This document shows positions 1 through 7,062 of a DNA stretch of 27,651 nucleotides, piece by piece (position 1 is the stretch's first letter; every line of letters begins with the position of its first letter). The DNA is from Flammeovirgaceae bacterium (GTDB lineage: Bacteria > Bacteroidota > Bacteroidia > Cytophagales > Cyclobacteriaceae), in the NCBI GenBank assembly GCA_003229495.1, contig QIEB01000361.1, positions 1 through 27,651 on the forward strand. Reading direction: 5' to 3'. The notes under the pieces are model-generated. The model saw only the letters and a program-made list of their open reading frames with translations. It searched no databases and was not told the DNA's origin. Made by a program: the position numbers and the translations under genes.

Positions 1-1
1 G

Positions 2-61
2 TACGAAGTTGAAGAAGGTAAAAAAGGCCTTAATGCCGTAAAAGTAGAAGTAGTACGCTAG
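2..61 (+). CDS. Cold-shock domain protein, C-terminal end only
   Basis: The window opens inside a reading frame that encodes 19 residues (YEVEEGKKGLNAVKVEVVR) and ends with TAG. The stretch EEGKKGLNAVKV matches the end of CspA-type cold-shock domain proteins of Bacteroidota, which are about 63 residues of OB fold that bind single-stranded nucleic acid and act as RNA chaperones. A strong terminator follows 22 bases later, which supports a real, highly expressed gene end. The start and the RNP1/RNP2 motifs lie outside the window, so the call rests on the tail alone. Confidence 0.75.
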   Translation, partial: YEVEEGKKGLNAVKVEVVR

Positions 62-83
62 TCTATAAAAAATTCGGAAATCG

Positions 84-110
84 ACCACGCCTCATAGGCG
101 TGGTTTTTTT
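84..110 (+). terminator. Rho-independent terminator of the cold-shock gene
   Basis: A perfect 9-bp stem (ACCACGCCT / AGGCGTGGT) with a three-base loop is followed directly by seven T residues. It sits 22 bases after the cold-shock stop codon and is the clearest intrinsic terminator in the window. Confidence 0.92.
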
Positions 111-323
111 GTTTAAAACTGTATGGTAAATACTGTCGGTGGTTTTCTCGGTTCAGAATTTACCATTAGTTTGCCATGATGGAGTTGAATAATTTGCCTG
201 GATAAACTGAGTCCTATTCGGATAAATTAATAATATCTGAAGTCATCGACAAGTAAATCCATGTATGCGCCCGAACACATGTCGCAGGACGAGGCAACAG
301 CTCAGTGTAACTCTGTGATACCC

Positions 324-355
324 TTGTTATTAATCATTTCAAAGTGGTATATTTC
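324..355 (+). promoter_or_regulatory. Candidate promoter for the DUF1961-DUF6807 pair
   Basis: TTG at 324-326 is followed after 21 bases by TATATTTC at 348-355, which matches seven of eight positions of the Bacteroidota -7 box TAnnTTTG. The start codon lies 28 bases further on. The rest of 111-383 shows no gene and no clear repeat. This is a pattern match only. Confidence 0.33.
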
Positions 356-383
356 CTTCTTTTTAATAAATCATTATTAGACT

Positions 384-1139
384 ATGGATAGAATGATGCC
401 CCTAATGTTCTTGGTGTTAACATGTCATGCCATAACCGCACAATCTATCCCAGGCTATGTAAAAGGTGAATTAATAGCCTCTGAAGATTTTTCCCACAAT
501 TTGGATCATTGGCTGGTTGAAGGGAAGGTCCGTGCAAAAATTGACAATGGACAGCTTTTTTTCGAGTCATATGACCCTGAAATAGATAATCCTAAAGGCA
601 ATATTTGGTGGAAGCAGGATTTCAAAGATCCTTATATCATTGAGTTTGAATACCGATCGGTGTCGGACCATGGACTTACCATGGTATTTTGGAATGCATT
701 TGGGTTGAATGGCCAGGATATTTTTTCCTGGGAACGCACCGGCAAATATGAGGAATACGTCAGCAGTAATTTAACAGCTTACCATTGCACCTTCCACCGG
801 TTTGGAACCGGGGTTTCCAATTTTCGCAAAGCTCCGGGATTTCATCTGGTTTCATCGGAAAAGGACCCCGTGGTTGCTACAGACAGAACAATACATAAGA
901 TGGTGATTGCTTCAACTGGGAAAAGACAAAGAATTTTTGTTGACGGCTTGCTGGTGCATGATCTGACAGATAAGGGTTCCCCATGTATTAGTAACAAATC
1001 ATGGCAGCACGAGCTTCCCTGTAAAGGGACCGGACCGGCACCACAGCACGGAGCATTTGGTATCAGGATGACCCAAAAACAACAGGCAAGGTTTGACAAT
1101 ATAAAAGTGTACGAACTAAAGAAAGTAGATGAAAAATAG
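384..1139 (+). CDS. DUF1961 family secreted protein (YesU-like)
   Basis: 251 residues. An N-terminal hydrophobic stretch (residues 4-19, ending AITAQ) looks like a Sec signal peptide, so the protein is probably periplasmic or secreted. The body matches DUF1961: an early DFSHNLDHW segment, then FEYRSVSDHGLTMVFWNA (around 91-108), a KMVIASTGKRQRIFVDG segment and a terminal ARFDNIKVYEL strand. The family has a concanavalin A-like beta-sandwich and includes B. subtilis YesU from the rhamnogalacturonan cluster; no catalytic activity is established for it. The gene overlaps the next one by 11 bases, so the two are probably co-translated. A later ATG at codon 4 is an equally possible start. A sugar-binding or glycan-processing role is inferred from family and neighbours. 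Confidence 0.85.
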   Translation: MDRMMPLMFLVLTCHAITAQSIPGYVKGELIASEDFSHNLDHWLVEGKVRAKIDNGQLFFESYDPEIDNPKGNIWWKQDFKDPYIIEFEYRSVSDHGLTMVFWNAFGLNGQDIFSWERTGKYEEYVSSNLTAYHCTFHRFGTGVSNFRKAPGFHLVSSEKDPVVATDRTIHKMVIASTGKRQRIFVDGLLVHDLTDKGSPCISNKSWQHELPCKGTGPAPQHGAFGIRMTQKQQARFDNIKVYELKKVDEK

Positions 1140-2064
1140 CGTACTGGTAACCCTCATCACGGTGGTTTTAATGAATTGCAGCTCCGCACCGGAATCCGAG
1201 AGTCCATTTTCAATCGAGGAAAACTCCCAAGGCCTGGAGTTATTTGAAAACGGAAAACCTGTGCTTTTTTACCAAAAAGCCCTAAAATCGCTGGACAGTG
1301 GAAAATACCCCAGGAACAACTATATACACCCACTCTACAGTTTGCAGGGTGATATACTAACCGAGGACTTCCCGGAAGATCATCCCCATCATCGCGGAAT
1401 TTTTTGGGCATGGCACCAAATTCATGTTGCAGATTCAGCCATTAGTGATGGTTGGGCGCTTGACAATTTCGTTTCAACCATAAAAAATGTTAGAACAGAA
1501 GTAAATCTCGAACAGGCCGTATTCAATATATCCGTTGAATGGTCTTCGCCTGTATTTAATAGTGGGCAACCCTACATGACTGAGAACACCAACTACCTGG
1601 TTCACCGCTTACAAAATGGGGCCCGGTTGATTGATATGGAGATTAGTCTACAAGCCAAAATTGACAGTCTGTATATTGGCGGGTCAAATAACGAAAAGGG
1701 ATACGGCGGGTTGTCTATCCGCATAAAAATGCCCGATGACCTGATTTTCAGGGGTAAAAAAGGAAAAGTTACCCCGGAAAACCTGCAAGTAGATGCTGGT
1801 CCCTGGATGGATTTCACCGCTTCTTTTGGAAGGGGCGGAAGTCCGACCGGCGTGACATTGTTTTGTCATCCCAGCACTCCGGGTTATCCTCAAAAATGGA
1901 TATTAAGGCAAAAATCCAGTATGCAAAATATAGTGTTTCCCGGTCAGTATAAGGTACAAATACCTCAAGACCAACCTTTGGTTTTGAGATACCGGTTAAT
2001 GATCCACAACGGACTGTCAATAGAAGAAATAAGCGCATTTGAAAAACAATACAACCCTCACTAA
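1129..2064 (+). CDS. DUF6807 ('PmoA family') lipoprotein
   Basis: 311 residues with a lipoprotein signal (lipobox LMNC, Cys17). The diagnostic part is a YPRNNYIHPLYSLQGDILTEDFPEDHPHHRGIFWAW region, whose key block DHPHHRG lies at residues 84-90, followed by a long beta-rich domain. This is the family annotated 'PmoA' or DUF6807 in Bacteroidota and Planctomycetes; the PmoA name has nothing to do with methane monooxygenase. It is common in sugar-utilisation loci, and the conserved histidine cluster suggests a catalytic or metal site, but the function is unproven. The start overlaps the end of the DUF1961 gene (ATG inside its last codons), which indicates a two-gene operon. It ends five bases before the end of the converging DUF1080 pseudogene. 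Confidence 0.85.
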   Translation: MKNSVLVTLITVVLMNCSSAPESESPFSIEENSQGLELFENGKPVLFYQKALKSLDSGKYPRNNYIHPLYSLQGDILTEDFPEDHPHHRGIFWAWHQIHVADSAISDGWALDNFVSTIKNVRTEVNLEQAVFNISVEWSSPVFNSGQPYMTENTNYLVHRLQNGARLIDMEISLQAKIDSLYIGGSNNEKGYGGLSIRIKMPDDLIFRGKKGKVTPENLQVDAGPWMDFTASFGRGGSPTGVTLFCHPSTPGYPQKWILRQKSSMQNIVFPGQYKVQIPQDQPLVLRYRLMIHNGLSIEEISAFEKQYNPH

Positions 2065-2090
2065 CTCACTAATTCACCAATTCAATAAAT
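2059..2090. repeat. Degenerate 8-bp array at a convergent gene end
   Basis: Four consecutive octamers on the plus strand: CACTAACT, CACTAATT, CACCAATT, CAATAAAT. On the minus strand they read as GARTTRGT-type units. The array spans the stop codons of both converging genes (DUF6807 and DUF1080), so it forms part of the coding tail. It resembles the arrays at 10772, 13716 and 17236. Confidence 0.55.
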
Positions 2091-2745
2091 GCGTCATCAC
2101 CAGAAAATTCGATAATATCTACCAACTCCAGTGTGCGAAACTCCACCTCCGATCCTTCAGCCTGTACGGCTATCTGTCCTGAAGAAGCAGTACTATTGGT
2201 TCCGTGATTGACAAACACTCGATGATCATGGTGTTCCATTCTCCCAAAGGGTTTTCAGAATCATCGGTCAGGTTTAGGATCCGTCTTTTCTTTCCTTCGG
2301 TGATTCCCCATTCAGCTGGAGGGCCTCTACGCGCTTCCATGTTGGGTACCTCTATATCTTCGACGATGCACCAGAAATCTCCTGCATTTCCATGAAACAT
2401 TTGTACCTCCAATGATTTTGGAAACATATCATACAAGGCCCTGGGAGTAGATGCATGTACCAATACCCCGCAATTGCCGGGCTCTCCGGCAAAGCGGTAT
2501 TCCACTTTAAGTCGATAGTTTTGAAACTTTTCATCGGTAATCAAATGTCCATTGGGATCCCCCAGGCTTACCAGCAGATTGTTCCTAATAATAAATGGAC
2601 TCTCAACCGAACTTGTATCCATTTCAGGAACATCAACGTGCCAACCTTGCAAATCTATTCCGTTGAATAATTGAGTAGGTTCCGGTGGTGATTGGCAGGA
2701 AAGTATAAATACTGATAGACTAATAACAATTACGAAGAGTTTCAT
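2069..2745 (-). pseudogene. DUF1080 (3-keto-disaccharide hydrolase) lipoprotein, broken by an out-of-frame deletion
   Basis: The first frame (2745 down to 2170) gives a lipoprotein signal (ILSC, Cys17) and a good DUF1080 sandwich domain: LFNGIDLQGWHVD, then YRLKVEYRF, GNCGVLVHA and GEWNTMIIEC. It then runs into non-homologous residues and a stop. The expected tail is present in another frame, reading VFVNHGTNSTASSGQIAVQA and on to FIELVN with a stop at 2069-2071. The switch is near 2215-2222. The usual 'VxVNG' strand that should lie between IIEC and the tail is missing, so this is a short deletion with frame loss, not a single-base slip. DUF1080 proteins cleave 3-keto-glycosides in the periplasm. 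The protein is probably inactive unless the break is a sequencing error. It diverges from the pyruvyl transferase gene across a 67-base gap. Confidence 0.8.
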
Positions 2746-2772
2746 TTGGATTATAAATTTTGAACAAGACCT

Positions 2773-2800
2773 TATAATTAGATAAATTTATCTAATTATA
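2773..2800. promoter_or_regulatory. 28-bp perfect AT-rich palindrome between divergent genes
   Basis: The half-site tataattagataaa is followed immediately by its exact reverse complement. It lies in the 67-base gap between the divergent DUF1080 and pyruvyl transferase genes, 12 bases before the latter's ATG. It could be an operator for a dimeric regulator covering both promoters, or a cruciform-forming site. There is no T run of terminator type on either side. Confidence 0.6.
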
Positions 2801-2812
2801 GATAAAATTAGC

Positions 2813-4081
2813 ATGAATTCGCACTCACGAAGGACATTTCTAAGAAACTCATGCTTAGCTTCAATAAGTTTCTTTATCACCCAGTCATGTAAACAAAGCC
2901 CAGATCGAAACCCCACCATACTGGTAATTTCAGGGTGGCAGGATGTAAATATTGGAGACATCGCGCACACTCCTGGATTGTTACATGTTCTTGAAACTTT
3001 TATTCCTGAAGCCAATATTATACTGTGGAAAAAAAGTAAAAACGAAAAAGTGGAAGCGCTCATCGCCCATAACTTCCCTAAAGTGAAGATCATACATGGA
3101 GATGTAGACGAGCAGTACAATGTCGACAGTTCGGAAGTATTGGATGCTTTCAAAACAGCCGATCTTATGGTCCATGGTTCCGGTCCATATGTTGTGGGCA
3201 GGTCGAATCTGGAAGCCTGGGCAAAGTACAGCTCAAAACCATTTGGAATTTTTGGCACTACTATAGCCAGCATAGATAATGAACTTTTATCTCTACTAAG
3301 AAAGGCCTCCTTCATATATACCAGGGAAACCAAATCTCTGGATATACTTAAGGAAAAAGGGCTTTCTGGAGATCATTTATCGTTTGCACCGGATGCCACT
3401 TTTTATTTGAATATAAAGAACGATAAGTTAGCAGAAACATTTTTAAAGGCTAATGACCTGAAAGAAAAGGAGTTTATATGCGCCATCCCAAGGCTTCGAT
3501 ACACGCCTTATCACAAATTCGGGGAGACTAACTGGACCGAAGAAAGAATTGATAAGGTTGAATCAACCAACCAAAGATATAAGGAAATTGATCATGTAAA
3601 AATGAGAGAGGCCATTATCTCCTGGGTACGTGATACCGGAAACAAGGTGTTGATTTGCCCTGAAATGACCTATGAGGTGGATATTATGGATGAATTGCTT
3701 ATAGACCCGTTGCCGGAAGATGTCAAATCAAAGGTGGTAAAACACGGCTACTGGATGCCTGATGAGGCTGCCTCCATTTACCAAAAGTCCTTTGCGCTGT
3801 TAAGCTTTGAGTGCCACTCTCCAATCATCTCACTGGTCAATGGAACTCCTGCATTTTATCTGCGTCAACCGGAAGATACCATCAAAGGTCAAATGTATTA
3901 CGATTTAGGGCTGGAGGATTGGGTATTTGAAATCGACGATACAGATGGTAAGGAAATTTCCAGCGCGTTGCAAAATATCTGGCAGGATCCCATCAAGGCA
4001 AAAAGTGCAGTACAGCAATCCAACAAGAATATAAAGGAGATATATGCCAGAAGTTGTTTACGGTTGCAACGGTTGATATAA
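2813..4081 (+). CDS. Tat-exported polysaccharide pyruvyl transferase family protein
   Basis: 422 residues. The N-terminus has a twin-arginine motif (SRRTFLR, residues 5-11) and then a short hydrophobic run ending in FITQSC (Cys26), so it may be a Tat-dependent lipoprotein. The body matches the polysaccharide pyruvyl transferase fold (PF04230): ILVISGWQDVNIGDIAHTPG near the start, a central LMVHGSGPYVVG, KPFGIFGTTIAS, FIYTRETKSLDIL and SFAPDATFYL, then a C-terminal half with ALLSFECHSPIISLVNGTPAF. Known members transfer pyruvate from PEP to sugar polymers in the cytoplasm. Export is therefore odd and suggests another reaction or a binding role. The neighbours are glycan-related. ATG start lies 12 bases after the palindrome. 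Confidence 0.8.
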   Translation: MNSHSRRTFLRNSCLASISFFITQSCKQSPDRNPTILVISGWQDVNIGDIAHTPGLLHVLETFIPEANIILWKKSKNEKVEALIAHNFPKVKIIHGDVDEQYNVDSSEVLDAFKTADLMVHGSGPYVVGRSNLEAWAKYSSKPFGIFGTTIASIDNELLSLLRKASFIYTRETKSLDILKEKGLSGDHLSFAPDATFYLNIKNDKLAETFLKANDLKEKEFICAIPRLRYTPYHKFGETNWTEERIDKVESTNQRYKEIDHVKMREAIISWVRDTGNKVLICPEMTYEVDIMDELLIDPLPEDVKSKVVKHGYWMPDEAASIYQKSFALLSFECHSPIISLVNGTPAFYLRQPEDTIKGQMYYDLGLEDWVFEIDDTDGKEISSALQNIWQDPIKAKSAVQQSNKNIKEIYARSCLRLQRLI

Positions 4082-4281
4082 TAAGACTGGATTACTATCC
4101 TATTTTTATTATAGCTTAGTATTAAAATTCATATCAACAACTATGAAGGAAATCAAAGCCTTCACAGAACAAGGAGTACCTGAAAACGTGATGTTAATTG
4201 AGGGGATGCTGGTCATCAGTTTTATCCGAATCTAGCTTGGCCATTAATCAATGTTTTTAAGAAAAATGATTTAACTATATT

Positions 4282-5709
4282 ATGATATCTACCTTTTCCT
4301 TCTCCTTGTTGACAATAATTACTTTGTTACTGCAATGTAAGGAACGGATATTGTATAATGCCAAGACGGATGGCTACCGTGGTATATGGTATATGAACCA
4401 ACCTTTGGATAATGAGTATAAGTTTAAATATAGCGGGGGACTGGCTACGTATTGTGCCAAACACAATCCACATGCTGTATACCGGCCAGAGGTAAATAAA
4501 ACATTTTTTTGTTATGGGGGTACTGATGAGGAAAATTCTACTTTGTTGCATATGGTGTCTTACTATGATCATGCCACGGGGGAAGTACCAAAACCTACCT
4601 TGCTGCTGGACAAACAAACCACTGATGCCCATGATAATCCCGTAATGTCAATAGATGAGCAGGGATACATTTATATTTTTTCTACTTCACATGGCACCTC
4701 CAGGCCCTCCTATATTAGTAAAAGTAAAATGCCTTATGATATTGATGAATTCGACATGATAAGCGCTACCAAATTGGAAAATGGACAACTTGTACCTATG
4801 ACTAATTTTTCCTACATGCAAAGCTGGTATGTACCGGATAATGGATTTGTGAATTTTTTCACCCGCTATAATTACCCGGCAAACCGAACCATTTGTTTTA
4901 TGACCAGCCCTGATGGGGAAAAATGGTCAGAATGGCAACGCATTGCAGCTATAAGAAAGGGGCATTATCAAATTAGTGCCGTTGGTAAAGACGTGGCTGG
5001 ATCTGCCTTTAATTTTCATCCGGACATTGAAAGTAAACCCGGTTTAAACTGGCGTACCAACCTTTATTACGTAGAAACCCATGATTCAGGAAAAACCTGG
5101 CAAGCAGCTGATGGCACTCCCCTGGAATTGCCGCTGACAGAGGTCGAAAATCCAGCACTTGTCTACGATTACTATCATAAAGACCTGAACGTGTATATGA
5201 AAGATATTACTTATGATCATGAGGACAGGCCGGTAATACTATATCTTACTTCCAAAGGGTATGAAACTGGACCAAAAAATGACCCCAGAACCTGGAAAAC
5301 GGCTCACTGGAATGGGAAGCAATGGAGTATCAGAGATATTACCACGTCGGACAATAACTATGATATGGGATCACTTTACATTGAAAAAGATGGAATATGG
5401 AGATTAATAGCTCCTACTGAAACCGGTCCGCAACCTTACAATCCAGGTGGAGAAATAGCTATATGGGAAAGTAAAGATCAGGGACAATCCTGGTCAAAAT
5501 TAAAACAACTTACCCAAAATAGCGAGTTCAATCATACCTATGCACGAAGACCTGTCAATGCTCATCCGGATTTTTACGCATTTTGGGCAGATGGTCATGG
5601 GCGGAAGACCTCAGAATCAAGACTCTATATCAGTTCCAGAGAGGGAAGTGTTTTCAGGTTTCCGCAGCAAATGAGTAAAGAGATGCAAAAGTTAGATAAA
5701 CTGCCATAA
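4282..5709 (+). CDS. BNR_4 beta-propeller lipoprotein, possibly a polysaccharide lyase or glycan-binding protein
   Basis: 475 residues with a lipoprotein-type N-terminus (LLLQC, Cys19). It opens with DGYRGIWY (30-37) and YSGGLATYCAKHNPHAVY, the entry blade of BNR_4 repeat proteins. DAHDNP (115-120) and STSHGTSRPSY (134-144) follow, as do several Asp-box-like turns such as SPDGEKWSEW and SKDQGQSWSKL. The fold should be a seven-bladed propeller. Some families with this fold are ulvan lyases (PL24, PL25); others have no known activity. H117 and H137, followed by Y183 and R195, could form such an active site, but I cannot confirm this by alignment. It begins a run of four closely spaced plus-strand genes. 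The 200 bases upstream hold no convincing gene. Confidence 0.78.
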   Translation: MISTFSFSLLTIITLLLQCKERILYNAKTDGYRGIWYMNQPLDNEYKFKYSGGLATYCAKHNPHAVYRPEVNKTFFCYGGTDEENSTLLHMVSYYDHATGEVPKPTLLLDKQTTDAHDNPVMSIDEQGYIYIFSTSHGTSRPSYISKSKMPYDIDEFDMISATKLENGQLVPMTNFSYMQSWYVPDNGFVNFFTRYNYPANRTICFMTSPDGEKWSEWQRIAAIRKGHYQISAVGKDVAGSAFNFHPDIESKPGLNWRTNLYYVETHDSGKTWQAADGTPLELPLTEVENPALVYDYYHKDLNVYMKDITYDHEDRPVILYLTSKGYETGPKNDPRTWKTAHWNGKQWSIRDITTSDNNYDMGSLYIEKDGIWRLIAPTETGPQPYNPGGEIAIWESKDQGQSWSKLKQLTQNSEFNHTYARRPVNAHPDFYAFWADGHGRKTSESRLYISSREGSVFRFPQQMSKEMQKLDKLP

Positions 5710-5744
5710 AAATTCATCAATACTAATCCTCAACCCTTACTGTA

Positions 5745-7052
5745 ATGTATTTTTCAAGATCTCACGCCAATACCCAAATCTGTTACCTTGCCCTAATGCT
5801 CATTGCACTAAGCTGCTCAAATCCTAAGAGTTCAGCCTCCTTCGACACCGATTGGGAATTTCAATCGCTCAGATCCGAAATCGATCCCGGTCATTGGATC
5901 TCAAAGGAAGTTCAATTTGAGGGAACGCCTACTCTGGTGCTTTCAGGTGATAATAAAGAATATGCCAACGGAAGTTGGACCCGGACCTATGATGTGAATT
6001 CGGAGCAGTACTATGAATTCACCTCTTATTTCAAATCAGAAAATGTAGATGAAATTGATCGCAGTGTTTTGTCGCGAATTATCTGGTTGACTGATGACAA
6101 TAAACAGGTAGCATTTATTGAATTCCCCGGTTTACGAGCTAAGCAGGCCAATGATGACTGGAAAGTAATCCAGCAAACTTATCAGGTGCCATCAGGGGCC
6201 ACCAAAGCAAAAATTGACCTAATATACCGGTGGGCCGATCAGGGGACGGTCTATTTTGGAGGTACCAGTTTAAAAGAGACCGATGCCATAAAACCGCGAC
6301 TGGTCCGTCTGGCAGCCATTCATCACAGACCAAGACAGACCACCTCATCAAATGAAAATCTGGAGCAATTCAAAAGTTATATTGAGATGGCTGGAGAGCA
6401 GAATGCCGATATTGTTTGCCTTCCCGAAGGGATCACCATTGTGGGTACTCAAAAATCCTATGTAGAGGCCAGCGAGTCTATTCCAGGACCTACTACTAAA
6501 TTTCTTGGTCAACTTGCCCAGAAGTACCAAATGTATATTGTGGCAGGGATTCTGGAACGGGAAGGTGCGGTAGTATATAATACCGCGGTTTTGATGGATA
6601 GAGCTGGACAGTTGGCCGGAAAATACCGCAAAGTGAGCTTACCGCGAGAGGAAATTGAGGGAGGAGTCACTCCGGGAGACAGCTTCCCGGTGTTTGATAC
6701 AGATTTTGGTAAGATTGGTATGATGATATGCTGGGATGTATCTTTCCCTGAACCGGCACGAACACTTTCTTCGAAGGGAGCAGAGATTATTTTTATGCCC
6801 ATTTGGGGGGGCAATCTGACCTTGAGTAAAGCCCGTGCTATTGAGAATCAGATATATCTGGTGTCTTCAACCTATGACATGAAAACCGGAGTTTTTGATA
6901 AAACAGGGGAGCTCCTGGTAGAAGGTACAGAAGAAAACCCGGTAGCAGTGGTTGAGGTGGACTTAAACCAGAGAGAATTGTGGGATTGGTTGGGAGAATT
7001 TAAAAACCGAATCCCACGTGAAATGCCCAGTAAAAAATCAACATCAATTTGA
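5745..7052 (+). CDS. Exported carbon-nitrogen hydrolase (nitrilase superfamily) with an N-terminal beta-sandwich domain
   Basis: 435 residues. It has a lipoprotein signal (ALSC, Cys24). Residues about 30-180 look like a carbohydrate-binding-module-type sandwich, with YYEFTSYFKSENVDE and a final GTVYFGGTSLKE strand. From about 187 on lies a full nitrilase-superfamily domain with the catalytic triad E228 (CLPEG), K296 (YRKVSLP) and C329 (MICWD). The enzyme would hydrolyse an amide, carbamoyl or nitrile bond outside the cytoplasm; the substrate is unknown. It starts 35 bases after the BNR_4 gene and ends 10 bases before the decarboxylase gene, so co-transcription is likely. Most family members are cytoplasmic and single-domain, so the export signal and fusion are unusual. 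Confidence 0.88.
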   Translation: MYFSRSHANTQICYLALMLIALSCSNPKSSASFDTDWEFQSLRSEIDPGHWISKEVQFEGTPTLVLSGDNKEYANGSWTRTYDVNSEQYYEFTSYFKSENVDEIDRSVLSRIIWLTDDNKQVAFIEFPGLRAKQANDDWKVIQQTYQVPSGATKAKIDLIYRWADQGTVYFGGTSLKETDAIKPRLVRLAAIHHRPRQTTSSNENLEQFKSYIEMAGEQNADIVCLPEGITIVGTQKSYVEASESIPGPTTKFLGQLAQKYQMYIVAGILEREGAVVYNTAVLMDRAGQLAGKYRKVSLPREEIEGGVTPGDSFPVFDTDFGKIGMMICWDVSFPEPARTLSSKGAEIIFMPIWGGNLTLSKARAIENQIYLVSSTYDMKTGVFDKTGELLVEGTEENPVAVVEVDLNQRELWDWLGEFKNRIPREMPSKKSTSI

Positions 7053-7062
7053 CAATTAAAAA

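Noticed and set aside
1129..2064. Methane monooxygenase subunit (from the 'PmoA family' label)
   Set aside because: The sequence is a lipoprotein of the DUF6807 type without membrane helices or pMMO features; the label is a naming artefact.
2788..3333. 181-codon minus-strand frame
   Set aside because: Antisense to the pyruvyl transferase gene, whose family motifs are clear.
4143..4235. 31-codon frame between the pyruvyl transferase and BNR_4 genes (begins MKEIKAFTEQGVPENVML)
   Set aside because: Too short to judge, no recognisable family and no repeat relation; it may be a gene scrap, but nothing supports this beyond an open frame.
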